A stretch of DNA of 64,000 nucleotides from Hymenobacter puniceus (GTDB lineage: Bacteria; Bacteroidota; Bacteroidia; Cytophagales; Hymenobacteraceae): positions 124,001 through 188,000 of the forward strand of contig NZ_JACSCX010000006.1 in the NCBI RefSeq assembly GCF_014333525.1. Direction: 5' to 3'. Positions within the stretch are counted from its first letter, which is position 1. Every line of letters begins with the position of its first letter. The position numbers and the translations under genes are program-made. The notes beneath the pieces are model-generated. The model worked only from the letters and a program-made list of their open reading frames with translations, searched no databases and had not been told where the DNA came from. Of the stretch, positions 8,019 to 17,512 are shown in pieces.

Positions 8019-9785
8019 CTACTGTAACGGGAGCACCAGCGCTTGCCAAGGCGCTAAATCCAGCGTGGCAGCCGCCGCAAACGAAGGGTAGTTGTTGAGC
8101 CAGGGCGCACCGCCTGAAGTCATGCCGGCGGGAAGTGGCCAGCGGCGCTTTTCAGAGGAAAAGTTGAGCACCACCAGCACCTTTTCGCGGCCCTGCGTGC
8201 GGATGTAGGCGTAGATGTGCGGGTTGGCCGCATCCAGCAATTGGTATTGCCCATACACCAGCACCGGGTGCGCGTTGCGCACCGCAATGGCCCGGCGGAA
8301 GTGGTTGAGCACCGACGCAGAATCTCGTTCCTGCGCGGCTTGGTTGACGGTGGTGTAGTTGGGATTAACCGGCAGCCAGGGCGTACCGGTAGTGAAGCCC
8401 GCGTTGGCGGTGGCATCCCACTGGAAAGGTGTGCGGCTGTTGTCGCGCGAGAAGCGCTGCAGGCTTTTGAGGTAGGCCGGCAGGTTGCCGCCCTGGCTGC
8501 GCACCAGCTCGTAGCCGTTGCGGGCGGCTAGGTCGCGGTAGTATTCGATGCGGCTGAACCGGATGTTGGTCATGCCCAGCTCGTCGCCGTTGTAGCAGTA
8601 GGGCGTGCCGCGCATGGTCAGCAGAAACGTGTTGAGCAGCTTGGCCGACGGCGCGCGGAACGCCGGCCGGTCGTCGCCGAACTTGCTCACCATGCGGGGC
8701 TGGTCGTGGTTGCCCAGGTCGAGGGCCTGCCAGCCTTTTTGGGCAAAAGCGCTGTCCCATTTCGTGAACACGCGCTTGAGCTCCGTGAGCTGGTAGGTGT
8801 CGGAGTTGCCGCCCACGCCGGTGCCCTCGAAGTGGTAAGTCATGTCCAGCTCTTTGCGGGCGGGGTCCACGAACAGCATGGCCTCGGTGGGGTTGCGGCC
8901 GGCGCCCTCGGCCACGCTCATCACGTTATACTTGCTTAGCACCTCCCGGTTGATTTCCTGCAGGTAGTCGTGCAGGCGCGGGCCGTGGTTGTAGGCGTTG
9001 GCGTAGTTCTGCTCGGTGAGGCCCGGCATGGCCGGAAAGCTGGGGTCTTTGGCCACAAACTGAAAGGCATCCATCCGAAACCCGTCGATGCCCTTATCCA
9101 GCCAGAAGCGCATGATGTTATGCACCTCCTGGCGGAGCTTGGGGTTGTTCCAGTTCAGGTCGGGCTGCTTTTTAGAGAAGATATGCAGGTAGTAGGCATT
9201 CGTGAGCGAATCGTACTGCCAGGCGTTGCGCTTCACATCAAACGTACTGTAGCGGGCCGGAGGCGTGCCTTTTTCGGCGGGCCACCAGTAGTAGTAGTCC
9301 CGGTAGGGGCTGGTGCGCGAGCTACGCGACTGTTTGAACCACGCGTGCTCGTCGGAGCTGTGGTTGACCACCAAGTCCATTACCAGCTTGATGTTGCGCT
9401 GGTGCAACCCCTTGAGCAGCGCGTCGAAGTCCTGCATGGTCCCGAACTCGGGCATGATGGCCCGGTAATCGGAAATGTCGTAGCCGTTGTCGTCATTGGG
9501 CGAGGCGTAAATCGGGTTCAGCCACACCGTGCCCACCCCAATGCTTTTCAGGTAATCGAGGCGGGAGATGATGCCGGGCAAGTCCCCTACCCCGTCGCCG
9601 TTGCTGTCCTGAAAACTGCGCGGGTACAGCTGGTAGACCACAGTTTCCTTCCACCAGCCGGGCTTTTTGGCTACCGTATCAGCCGCGGCCGCAGCAGGCG
9701 GAGCGGTGGTAGCGGCAGTTTTGGGGTTTTGGTTGCAGGCGGCCAGCAAAGCCAGCAGCGGCAACCCAAGTCGCAGACGCTTCAT
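8019..9785 (-). CDS. GH13 alpha-glucosidase-type lipoprotein
   Basis: A 588-aa family GH13 enzyme with the layout of oligo-1,6-glucosidase/alpha-glucosidase/sucrose-hydrolase proteins. ATG at 9785 gives a lipobox (LLAAC, Cys17) and an Ala/Thr linker, so it is a lipoprotein, probably periplasmic or surface-exposed. Catalytic residues are visible: nucleophile Asp239 in DGFRMDAF, acid/base Glu293 in VAEGAG, and stabiliser Asp361 in GNHDQPR. VYQLYPRSFQDSNGDGVGDL and QPDLNWNNP are typical of this subfamily. The C-terminal beta domain ends at LVLPLQ. Together with GH65 it probably releases glucose from oligosaccharides taken in by SusC/D; the exact linkage cannot be read from sequence. Confidence 0.9.
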   Translation of the reverse strand: MKRLRLGLPLLALLAACNQNPKTAATTAPPAAAAADTVAKKPGWWKETVVYQLYPRSFQDSNGDGVGDLPGIISRLDYLKSIGVGTVWLNPIYASPNDDNGYDISDYRAIMPEFGTMQDFDALLKGLHQRNIKLVMDLVVNHSSDEHAWFKQSRSSRTSPYRDYYYWWPAEKGTPPARYSTFDVKRNAWQYDSLTNAYYLHIFSKKQPDLNWNNPKLRQEVHNIMRFWLDKGIDGFRMDAFQFVAKDPSFPAMPGLTEQNYANAYNHGPRLHDYLQEINREVLSKYNVMSVAEGAGRNPTEAMLFVDPARKELDMTYHFEGTGVGGNSDTYQLTELKRVFTKWDSAFAQKGWQALDLGNHDQPRMVSKFGDDRPAFRAPSAKLLNTFLLTMRGTPYCYNGDELGMTNIRFSRIEYYRDLAARNGYELVRSQGGNLPAYLKSLQRFSRDNSRTPFQWDATANAGFTTGTPWLPVNPNYTTVNQAAQERDSASVLNHFRRAIAVRNAHPVLVYGQYQLLDAANPHIYAYIRTQGREKVLVVLNFSSEKRRWPLPAGMTSGGAPWLNNYPSFAAAATLDLAPWQALVLPLQ

Positions 9786-9833
9786 AAATGGAGAGTAGTA
9801 AAGACCGAAGATGTGCCGACCTGTCCGCACGCA

Positions 9834-9879
9834 AACAGGCCGCTGGCGCCTGCCGACTGGCAGTCACCAACGGCCTGTT
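9834..9879 (-). terminator. Stem-loop after susD, possible partial terminator
   Basis: AACAGGCCG (9834-9842) pairs with CGGCCTGTT (9871-9879), with a nested CTGCC/GGCAG pairing inside. On the minus strand the stem ends in a short T run. It lies in the 214-bp gap between susD and the GH13 gene and could reduce read-through into the enzyme genes or protect the susCD mRNA 3' end. Confidence 0.4.
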
Positions 9880-9999
9880 ATGCCTTATCAAACGGGCGCA
9901 AGGCGCACCAAAACTGAACGAGTGGCAAGCAGGCAGCAGGAGCAGATACCACCACTTTCTACCACTTACTCAGTCAGGGCCATTGCCGAAGCGGAGCAA

Positions 10000-11565
10000 C
10001 TAGTACCCAGGGTTCTGGACGATGTTCCGGTTGATATCCACCTGGTTTTTCGGTATCGGATAAAGCAGGTATTTCGGGTCGCTCTGGGGTTTGTCTTTGC
10101 GAGCCTGCAGGAACCGGCCAAACCGGATCATGTCCTGCCGCCGCCACGACTCGCCGTACAGCTCCCGGCCGCGCTCAGCAAGTAATACGTCGAGCGTGAT
10201 AGAGCCCAGGGCGCTGGCGCCGCGCGAAGGATGGGTCCGTAGCGTGTTGACGATAGTCAGGGCCGAATTGCCGTATGTGCCGGCGCTGGTGGGCGTACCA
10301 CCGCGCAGAATGGCTTCGGCCTTCATCAGCAGCACGTCGGCCAGCCGGAACGTTACGTGGTCATTCTCGCAGCCGTTGCCGCCCTTGCCCTCGCTCACGT
10401 AGTCGACCGGGTATTTCAAGGGCCGGATACCTTTGGCTTCGAGGTCGGGGCCGGTTTCAGAAAGGTTGATTTCCTTGGTGAAAGCCAGCGGTGCCCCGCC
10501 GCGCGTGGTGAGCGGCGCATCGTTGGTCAGGTTGTACTGCTGGCCAATCAGGAAGCCCACATTGATGCGCCGGCCGGGGTTGGCCGGGCCACCGGCTACG
10601 TCGTAGGCCACGCCGCGGCGCTTATCGGTAGCCTCAAACAGGTCGTAGAACTCGGCCGTCGTGGCTGGGCCGTTGTAGCCGTCCACGGGCCGCATGTTGT
10701 AGTGCGACACAAACTTCCAGGAGTCCCGCGTGGGTCCCGCGTTGCCGAAGGTGTTTTCCTGCGTGAAGATGTTTTCCCGGCCAATGGCGCCGTTGTTGGG
10801 CGCGAAGTTGTCGAAGAAGTTAGGCGTGAACTGGTACCGGTTGCTGTTGATTATCTCGTCGGCCAGCCGGATTACCTGGTTCATGTCGGCGGCGGCGAAG
10901 GTCGGGGATGCCCGGTTGGCATACACGCCTTTGTTGAGGTAGCACTTCATCAGTAGCACCCGGGCGGCGTCCTTGGTAGCACGGCTTACGGGGGCGTCGG
11001 GCAAGTTGGCCTGAATGGCGGTCAGCTCACTCACGATGTAGTTGAGCGCCTCAGAGCCCTTGCGCACCTTGGCCAGCTCGTTTAGCGGCTCGCCTGGCTC
11101 GCGGTACAGCACCTGGTCGTAGAGGTCGAGCAACAGGAACGTGGCCCAGGCCCGCAGAAACCGGGACTCGGCCTGCTGCTGCGTGGTGGGGTCGAAACGC
11201 AACAGGTCCGTGGAGGCGAAAATGATGCCTTCCAGCTGGTTGAAGGTGTCGCGCACCCGCTCGTTGTTGCCGTCCCAGGTGTGGTTGAACAAGGCCCGCC
11301 ACTTGCCATTGTCGTCCCAGTCTGGCCCACGAGTGGGCATGATGCGGGCATCGGTGGATACTTCTGCCAGCGCAAACACACTCACGTGGCCCTGAATTGG
11401 GTCGCGCTGCGCATTATACACGCCCTGAAGCAGGGCCGCCGGGTCGCCGCGCGGAATCTGGTCTAGTGCAAGCTGCCCCTGTAGTGTTTCATCAACATCG
11501 CAGCTAGTGGCTCCCTGTAGCAACGCCAGCAGGGCGGTTGCATAGGCAATCTTAGCGTATTTCAT
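10000..11565 (-). CDS. susD: SusD/RagB-family nutrient-binding outer-membrane lipoprotein
   Basis: Surface lipoprotein that captures glycans and lids the SusC pore. The 521-aa protein begins with a hydrophobic signal ending in GATSC (Cys22 lipidation site), then helical TPR-like SusD segments (LLQGVYNAQRD, ESRFLRAWATFLLLDLYDQ), and ends with LLYPIPKNQVDINRNIVQNP, a C-terminal signature seen in most SusD proteins. It lies 18 bp after susC on the same strand, the invariant pairing. The ligand is inferred to be a fructan or sucrose-like oligosaccharide from the neighbouring GH32, PfkB kinase and regulator, not from the SusD itself. Confidence 0.92.
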   Translation of the reverse strand: MKYAKIAYATALLALLQGATSCDVDETLQGQLALDQIPRGDPAALLQGVYNAQRDPIQGHVSVFALAEVSTDARIMPTRGPDWDDNGKWRALFNHTWDGNNERVRDTFNQLEGIIFASTDLLRFDPTTQQQAESRFLRAWATFLLLDLYDQVLYREPGEPLNELAKVRKGSEALNYIVSELTAIQANLPDAPVSRATKDAARVLLMKCYLNKGVYANRASPTFAAADMNQVIRLADEIINSNRYQFTPNFFDNFAPNNGAIGRENIFTQENTFGNAGPTRDSWKFVSHYNMRPVDGYNGPATTAEFYDLFEATDKRRGVAYDVAGGPANPGRRINVGFLIGQQYNLTNDAPLTTRGGAPLAFTKEINLSETGPDLEAKGIRPLKYPVDYVSEGKGGNGCENDHVTFRLADVLLMKAEAILRGGTPTSAGTYGNSALTIVNTLRTHPSRGASALGSITLDVLLAERGRELYGESWRRQDMIRFGRFLQARKDKPQSDPKYLLYPIPKNQVDINRNIVQNPGY

Positions 11566-11583
11566 GGTGGAAGAGCTTAAAGG

Positions 11584-14500
11584 TTACAGGTTGAAATTGA
11601 CGCCGAGCGTGAAAGTGCGGGCGCTGGGGTACGGCAGGTAATCAATACCCACCGAAGGCACTTGGTTGGCGCCACGCTTCACCGTGTTTACTTCCGGGTC
11701 AAACCCATCGTAGTCGGTAATAACAAACAGATTCTGACCCGTTATGTATACGCGGGCACCTTTCACGAAGCTGCCTACGTCGCCAAAGCCGTAAGCCAGC
11801 GTCAGGTTGGACATTTTCAGGTAGTCGCCTTTTTCCAGGTAGCGCGTGGTGGCCGCCGCCGGGTTGCCAATGGACTCCTTGATCGGGTTTTCAAATGTGG
11901 ACAGAGCAATGTTTTTGCCGGCTCCAATCTGGCCCACGTTGCCTACTGCGTTGAGCGTGTTGTTGTAGATATACTGGCCGAAGGCACCGGTCATGTTGGC
12001 AATCAGCGAGAGTTTGCCGTAGCGGGCATTGGCGCTCAAGCCCAGCAGCGTGCGGGGGTTTGGGCTGCCGGCGTACACTAGGTTGGCGAGGTCTATCGGG
12101 TTGGACAGGCCCTGCTCGTTGAGGCCGTTGAACTGAGGCAGGAAGAAGGCGTTGATGGGGTAGCCATTGCGGATCAGCTGCGATGTCGACCCCGACAGGC
12201 CCTGCCCGTTGATGGCACCGGTGATGATGTCGGGCCCTACCAGGTCCTGCACTTCGTTGCGGATGAAGGTGGCGTTGGCATTGAAGCCCACTTCCACTTT
12301 CTCGCTGCGCACCAACACTGTGTTCAGGGCCATTTCTACGCCCTTGTTCACGATTTCACCGTCGAGGTTGTCCCAGAAAATAGCCTGAACCTGCGGCGCT
12401 GGCTGGCCGGGCACGGTCGGGAACAGAATGTCGGTGGTGGTTTTATTGAAGTAGTCGGCCGAGAAGGTAAGGCGGTTGTCCAGCGCCCCGATGTCGATAC
12501 CAACGTTAAACTGGCGGTCGGCCTGCCACTTCAGATTCTCATTGCGGCTATTGAGCGGAATTTGCGCTCCGTTGTCGCGGATTTCGAAACGGTCCTGGGC
12601 GGCGCCGGCCGGAAACTCCTGGTTGCCGGTGAGGCCATAGCCGGCCCGCAGCTTCAGCTGGGTGAGGCGCTCAGCCGGGAAGAAGGCTTCCTGGCTTAAA
12701 TCCCAGGCCACAGCGAACGAGGGGAAATAGCCCACTTTTTCGTTGTCACCGAACTTGCTGCTTTCGTCGCGGCGGATTGTGCCGGTCAGCACGTAGCGGT
12801 CCTTGAAGTTCAGGATGGCCCGCCCGAAAACCGACTGCAGCGACGAGGTCGGGTCGTTGAACGAGGTGATGCTGCGCGAGCCAGTAGCCGACGTCTGGAT
12901 GTAGTCGGTATAGTCGAGGCCGAAGTTGCCGAAGCCGCCCGTGGCCGGATTGCCGAAACCGCTCAGGCTGGAGCCCAGGTTGATGAACTTGGTGTACTCA
13001 TAGCCCAGCACCGCGTTCAGGTTCAGGTCGGCCGTCACTGCCTTGTTGAAGTTCAGGGTATGCGCCATCTGCTGAGTGGTCAGCTCGTTGTTGCTGATGG
13101 CAGCAAAGCCCTGGTTTTCAATGCCGGGGTAGTTGATCAGGCGCTGATTGATAGACGTGCGCCGCTCGCCACTGTTGTAGTTCACGCTCAGCAGTAAGCG
13201 GTAGTTCAGCCAGTCGGTGAACTTGTACGAAGGCGCAATGCTGGCCAGAATGGTGTTCACCCGGGAGTTGTCGTTGAAAAGCTCCTGGGCGGCCAGCGGG
13301 TTCACTACGTCGCCAGCCACGATATAGAGCGAGCCGTCGGGGTTGCGCAACGGCTGCGTGGGGTTCCACTGCAGGGCCTGCCCGATGAGGCTGCCCCGGA
13401 AGCCGGCGTCAGTGGTGATGTTGGCCAGCTGCTCGCGGAACTGGCTGGTGGCAATGTTGATGTCGAGACCTAGCTTCTTGCTTTCCAGAAACTGCATGTT
13501 CGTGGACAGGTTGGCGCTGTACTTCTTGAAGCCGGTTTTGCGCACGATGCCTTCTTGGTCGAGGTAGCCCAGCGAGAGGCGGTAGCGGCCGGTTTCGCCG
13601 CCGCCGCTCATGCTCACGTTGTAGTTTTGCAGTTTGCCGGTGCGCAGAATCTCGTCTAGCGCATCCACGTCGCCACCCTTGTCGTTGGAAGCCGGGGCGC
13701 CATAATACGTTAGGGCCTGCCGATATTGGCCGGCGTCAAGAAACTCCGGCCGGCGCAGCAGCGTCGAGACGCCCGTAGAGGCGCCCAGGCTGAGAGTCGG
13801 CGCGCCCGAATTGCCCTTTTTGGTGGTAATGAGCACCACACCGTAAGCAGCGCGCGAACCGTAGATGGCCGTGGCCGAAGCGTCTTTCAGTACTGTGAAC
13901 GTCTCAATATCATCCGGATTGAGGAAGTTGAGCGGGTTGCTGTCGGCACCGGCTCCCACGTCGGCTGAGGCTACCAGGCCGGGCCGGGCGGTGCGGCCGT
14001 CCAGCGGCACGCCATCTACCACGTACAGTGGCTGGCCGGTGCCCGTCACGGCCGAGTTGCCCCGGATACGAATGGTGGATGGGCCGCCGGGCTGGCCACT
14101 GTTGTTGCTCACCTGCACCCCCGATACGCGGCCCTGTAGCAGCTGATCGGGCGAAGTGAAAGTGCCGCGGTTGAAGTCTTTCTCGCCGATAACAGTTACG
14201 GCGCCCGTCACGTCCTGCTTGCGGGCCGTGCCATAACCGACTACCACTACGTCGCCGAGGGCCTGGGCATCTTCTTTAAGCGTCACCTGCACCGAAGTTC
14301 TATCGGTAATACTGACTTGCTGGGCAGCATAGCCCACGTAGGAGATATTGAGAGTAGTGGCCGTAGCGGGGGCCTGCAGCTCAAAGCGGCCGTCGGAGCC
14401 AGTGCTGGTGCCGACGGTAGTACCCGTCACGACCACTGTCACGCCTGGCAGCCCGTTGGATTGTGCGTCCACTACGCGCCCCGAAATAGCGCGGGTCTGG

Positions 14501-14631
14501 GCCTGGCTCAGCAGCGGCAGTAGCAGCAGCAACATGCTGAGCAACAACCAAAAGCCCGTAGGATGGCGAAGCCCCGCTACCGCGGCCGGCTGCCCATCCG
14601 AGTTGTACTGTTTGTACCAGTTATGGCTCAT
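11584..14631 (-). CDS. susC: SusC/RagA-family TonB-dependent outer-membrane transporter
   Basis: Energised outer-membrane importer partnered with SusD. From ATG 14631 the protein is 1015 aa with a long hydrophobic signal (LLLSMLLLLLPLLSQAQ), a carboxypeptidase-like domain (ISGRVVDAQSNGLPGVTV), a TonB-dependent plug region (DVVVVGYGTARKQDVTGAV; IRGNSAVTGTGQPLYVVDG; DASATAIYGSRAAYGVVLI) and a C-terminal barrel ending in TLGVNFNL, all hallmarks of SusC. An earlier in-frame Met at 14694 exists; 14631 was chosen because the signal peptide sits closer to it, but either is possible. The 270-bp upstream gap to GH32 may hold its own promoter, though no exact TAnnTTTG box was seen. Confidence 0.93.
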   Translation of the reverse strand: MSHNWYKQYNSDGQPAAVAGLRHPTGFWLLLSMLLLLLPLLSQAQTRAISGRVVDAQSNGLPGVTVVVTGTTVGTSTGSDGRFELQAPATATTLNISYVGYAAQQVSITDRTSVQVTLKEDAQALGDVVVVGYGTARKQDVTGAVTVIGEKDFNRGTFTSPDQLLQGRVSGVQVSNNSGQPGGPSTIRIRGNSAVTGTGQPLYVVDGVPLDGRTARPGLVASADVGAGADSNPLNFLNPDDIETFTVLKDASATAIYGSRAAYGVVLITTKKGNSGAPTLSLGASTGVSTLLRRPEFLDAGQYRQALTYYGAPASNDKGGDVDALDEILRTGKLQNYNVSMSGGGETGRYRLSLGYLDQEGIVRKTGFKKYSANLSTNMQFLESKKLGLDINIATSQFREQLANITTDAGFRGSLIGQALQWNPTQPLRNPDGSLYIVAGDVVNPLAAQELFNDNSRVNTILASIAPSYKFTDWLNYRLLLSVNYNSGERRTSINQRLINYPGIENQGFAAISNNELTTQQMAHTLNFNKAVTADLNLNAVLGYEYTKFINLGSSLSGFGNPATGGFGNFGLDYTDYIQTSATGSRSITSFNDPTSSLQSVFGRAILNFKDRYVLTGTIRRDESSKFGDNEKVGYFPSFAVAWDLSQEAFFPAERLTQLKLRAGYGLTGNQEFPAGAAQDRFEIRDNGAQIPLNSRNENLKWQADRQFNVGIDIGALDNRLTFSADYFNKTTTDILFPTVPGQPAPQVQAIFWDNLDGEIVNKGVEMALNTVLVRSEKVEVGFNANATFIRNEVQDLVGPDIITGAINGQGLSGSTSQLIRNGYPINAFFLPQFNGLNEQGLSNPIDLANLVYAGSPNPRTLLGLSANARYGKLSLIANMTGAFGQYIYNNTLNAVGNVGQIGAGKNIALSTFENPIKESIGNPAAATTRYLEKGDYLKMSNLTLAYGFGDVGSFVKGARVYITGQNLFVITDYDGFDPEVNTVKRGANQVPSVGIDYLPYPSARTFTLGVNFNL

Positions 14632-14901
14632 AAGTGAAAAGATGAAATGGTGGGAATGCGTAAGCTTGCCGGGGTTGAAGCCGGTTTTCATCAAAGGCTT
14701 TTAGCCTGAGGCGTGCGCAGTGCGCAGCCAGGCACCAGAAGTAGCGGTCCAGGCTACAGCCCGGAAAAGCAGTCCTGCCACGCGCCATCAGCAGCGGCAG
14801 ACACCACAGGGCCGCCTAATGCGGAGGAATGGTGGGTAGCGTCATGAGCATAGGAAAGTGAGTGAAGTGAAGATTGGCGCAGAAGGGACGAGTAGCCCCG
14901 G

Positions 14902-16443
14902 TTAAGGCGTAAGAGGTTGGCGCAGGTCGGTGAGGCGCAGGGCCGTTATCTGAGCCGGGCCACCGTCGGTGCTAAGCGTGATGCGGCCGGTGTGCTGCCG
15001 CGGAAATACTAGGTCGGTGAGCGTGACCTCACCGTCCTGGGCAAACACCTCCACCACCGACTTGTCCACCAGCAGCCGCAGTTGCAGCTGCCCGTCGCGC
15101 AGGGGCACGCGCGCCGATTCAAGGCTGCTGGCGAACAAGGGGTGAAAGGCGACATTGCCCGATTGGGTGCGGTCGAGCGTTAGTTCCTGGCGGGCCACGT
15201 CGTAGCGGAGTGTGGTGCGCTCAGCTTCGCTCTGCAGTACATTCAGAGTCAGCACTTTGGCGGCACCGGGCTTCAGCGTCAGCTCCAGGTCGTAGGACTC
15301 GCCCTTGAAGGGCAGCTCGTAGCCGGCCGCACCGGACTTGACGGTCTGGTTTTTCAGGCTCAAAGCCTCTTTGCCGATTTTGCGCAGCTCTGGCACCGGC
15401 TGCTGCACCAGCGCAAGGCCCCGGGCAGTGCGGCGCAAGCTTAGCTCGCGGGGCACCGCAAAATTGCCGCGCCACTCGGTGCCGGTGGGCACGTCGCGGG
15501 CGTAGGCCCAGTCGTTGGTCCAGCCCACCAGGATGCGGCGGTTGCCGGGTGCATCGTTGAAGGTTACGCCGGCAAAGAAATCCTTGCCAAAATCAAGGTA
15601 GCTGGGCTCCTCGTAGGGCTGGTCGGGCGTGAATTTCTTGCCATCGAAGCTGCCCAGGAAATACTGCTGCCCACGGAACTGCTCGGTGGGGTTGCCAGCC
15701 GAAATCAGCAGCACCCACTTAGTGCCGCCGCCGGGCACGGGCAGCTCAAACAGGTCGGGGCACTCCCACTCGCGCACCGTATTACCGGCCCGGCCCCAGC
15801 GGCTCAAAAAGGTCCAGTTCTTCAGGTTTTTCGACTCGTAGAGGTACACCTCCTGGCGGTCGGCTTTCACGGTGGCCATCACCCATTTTTGCTGGGGCGC
15901 GTACCAGAACACCTTGGGGTCGCGGAATTCCTTGCTGCCGATGTCAAGCACGGGGTTGCCGGTGTAGCGCTGCCAGGTTTGGCCGTGGTCGAGGCTATAC
16001 GCAATGTTCTGGTGCTGGCGCAGCACCACGCCCGGCCGCTCCACGTGGCCGGTATAGAAGGCCACAAGGCCATCGGTCTGGCCTTTCGGAAACAAGCCCG
16101 AGGTGTTGTCTTTGTCGGCTACGGCGCTGCCCGAGAAAATCATGGTGTTGCTGCCGTCGGGGTTCTTGTACTCGGTAAGGGCCACGGGCTGCGGCGTCCA
16201 GCGTAGCAGGTCAGGGCTGGTGGCGTGGCCCCAGCTGAGGTGGCCGGGGTCGGCGCTGTAGGGATTGTACTGGTAGAATAGCTGGTACTGCCCATTGCTG
16301 TAAATCAGGCCGTTGGCATCATTGATCCAGTTTTTGGGCGCCGTGAAGTGATACACCGGCCGATAAGGGTCGGGCGCAGCAGTTTGGGCCGCACACGGAA
16401 GCGTGCCGAGCAGAACCAGAGCGCAGGAGAGAAAGAGTTTCAT
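14902..16443 (-). CDS. Glycoside hydrolase family 32 (levanase/inulinase/sucrase type)
   Basis: Hydrolyses beta-fructofuranosidic bonds in levan, inulin or sucrose. The 513-aa protein has a signal peptide (FLSCALVLLGTLPCAAQ). The three GH32 catalytic blocks are present: WINDANG with nucleophile Asp42, FRDPKVF with Asp175, and EWECPDLF with acid/base Glu227. The first block has Ala where most members have Pro (NDPNG). A C-terminal beta-sandwich from about residue 350 ends near TALRLTDL. Upstream is the PfkB kinase gene (23 bp), downstream susC. Together with the fructokinase-like gene it is the main reason to predict a fructose-containing substrate for this locus. Confidence 0.93.
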   Translation of the reverse strand: MKLFLSCALVLLGTLPCAAQTAAPDPYRPVYHFTAPKNWINDANGLIYSNGQYQLFYQYNPYSADPGHLSWGHATSPDLLRWTPQPVALTEYKNPDGSNTMIFSGSAVADKDNTSGLFPKGQTDGLVAFYTGHVERPGVVLRQHQNIAYSLDHGQTWQRYTGNPVLDIGSKEFRDPKVFWYAPQQKWVMATVKADRQEVYLYESKNLKNWTFLSRWGRAGNTVREWECPDLFELPVPGGGTKWVLLISAGNPTEQFRGQQYFLGSFDGKKFTPDQPYEEPSYLDFGKDFFAGVTFNDAPGNRRILVGWTNDWAYARDVPTGTEWRGNFAVPRELSLRRTARGLALVQQPVPELRKIGKEALSLKNQTVKSGAAGYELPFKGESYDLELTLKPGAAKVLTLNVLQSEAERTTLRYDVARQELTLDRTQSGNVAFHPLFASSLESARVPLRDGQLQLRLLVDKSVVEVFAQDGEVTLTDLVFPRQHTGRITLSTDGGPAQITALRLTDLRQPLTP

Positions 16444-16466
16444 AAAAGAGAAAAGAGACAAGCAGA

Positions 16467-17354
16467 TCAGACAGCCGGCGCGGCATTAAGCAGGCTGCGC
16501 ACCTGGCTTTCGGAAATGGCGGGCGTGGCGCCGTGGCAGCTGGCCACCAATGAGCCGGCCGCGCAGGCGAAGGCTAGGTATTCGGCCGGGGCCTGATGGC
16601 CGCGCCAGCCCCGGATGAGAGCTGCCAGGAAAGCGTCGCCACTCCCGATGGTGTCCTGCACCTGCACCGCAATGCTGGGGCTGCGGTAGAGTTGGCCACC
16701 GGTCCAGAGCACGGCGCCATCGGCACCTTTGGTTACGCACACAGCTTCCAGCTGAAAGCGGGCCGCCAGCCACTCCAAGGCCGTTTCTTCGGCGGCGCTG
16801 GCCCCAAACCAGCCCATAATTTCGATTAACTCGTGGTGGTTGAGCTTCACCAGATCCGCCTGGCGCAGCAGGTAGGTCACCACGTCGCGGGAGTAGTGCG
16901 GGGGGCGCAGGTTCACGTCGAACACCTTCAGGCGGGCCTGCTGGAGCAGGCGGTAGAGTGTTTCGCGCGTGCCGGAGCTGCGGGCGGCCAGGCTGCCATA
17001 CACAAACACCTCCGAGGCCTCCACCAGCGCACTCAGGTCGGGCGCGTACTGGATGTAGTCCCAGGCCACAGGCTGCACAATCTTATAGGTCACTTCCTGG
17101 CTGTCGCTCACATTGGCTTTCACCACGCCGGTGAGGTGGGTTTCGCCCTGCTGCACGTAGCGGGTGCTCAGGCCCTTGCTTTCCACAAACTTGCGCAGCT
17201 CAGTGCCCAGCTCGTCGTGGCCCAGCCGGCTGATGAGCTGCGCCTCCAAACCGAAATTGTGCAGGTGCACCGCCACGTTCAGCGGGGCACCGCCCGGCTG
17301 TTTTCCCGTAGGCAGAATGTCCCACAGCATCTCTCCAAAGCAGGTAATAGCCAT
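16467..17354 (-). CDS. PfkB-family carbohydrate kinase (probable fructokinase)
   Basis: A 295-aa ribokinase-type sugar kinase, expected to phosphorylate fructose released by GH32. It starts with AITCFGEMLWDILPTGKQPGG (FGEMLWD and the GGAPLNVA sugar-binding motif follow) and carries the PfkB signature with catalytic base in DTIGSGDAFLA near the C-terminus, plus KGADGAV. ATG 17354 was chosen; the upstream frame to 17483 is translated from an inverted repeat and is not coding. Fructokinase is favoured over other PfkB specificities because of the GH32 gene 23 bp downstream and the fructan-type regulator; substrate not proven. Confidence 0.85.
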   Translation of the reverse strand: MAITCFGEMLWDILPTGKQPGGAPLNVAVHLHNFGLEAQLISRLGHDELGTELRKFVESKGLSTRYVQQGETHLTGVVKANVSDSQEVTYKIVQPVAWDYIQYAPDLSALVEASEVFVYGSLAARSSGTRETLYRLLQQARLKVFDVNLRPPHYSRDVVTYLLRQADLVKLNHHELIEIMGWFGASAAEETALEWLAARFQLEAVCVTKGADGAVLWTGGQLYRSPSIAVQVQDTIGSGDAFLAALIRGWRGHQAPAEYLAFACAAGSLVASCHGATPAISESQVRSLLNAAPAV

Positions 17355-17390
17355 GTGTGGTGGGTTGAGAGGTTGGCAGATTGGTGGAAT

Positions 17391-17490
17391 GAACGTCCTG
17401 CTGAGCTTGTCGAAGCATCTCTGCCTCTGACTAATCAACGGCCTTGCAACGAAGCGGCAGAGATGCTTTGACAAGCTCAGCATGACGTTC
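17391..17490. repeat. REP-like inverted repeat (35-bp arms)
   Basis: Left arm 17391-17425 and right arm 17456-17490 are inverted copies with 33 of 35 positions matching, around a 30-nt loop. The arms contain GTCATGCTGAGCTTGTC, a repeat type dispersed in many Bacteroidota that produces spurious MLSLSKH-beginning frames. It lies between the sugar porter and kinase genes within the utilization locus. As RNA it would fold into a very strong hairpin. Confidence 0.8.
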
Positions 17491-17512
17491 GCTCTGTATC
17501 ATAACTACATAA

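Noticed and set aside
17355..17483. N-terminal extension of the PfkB kinase beginning MLSLSKH
   Set aside because: It is translated from the REP-like inverted repeat at 17391-17490, and the kinase family starts at the internal ATG 17354.
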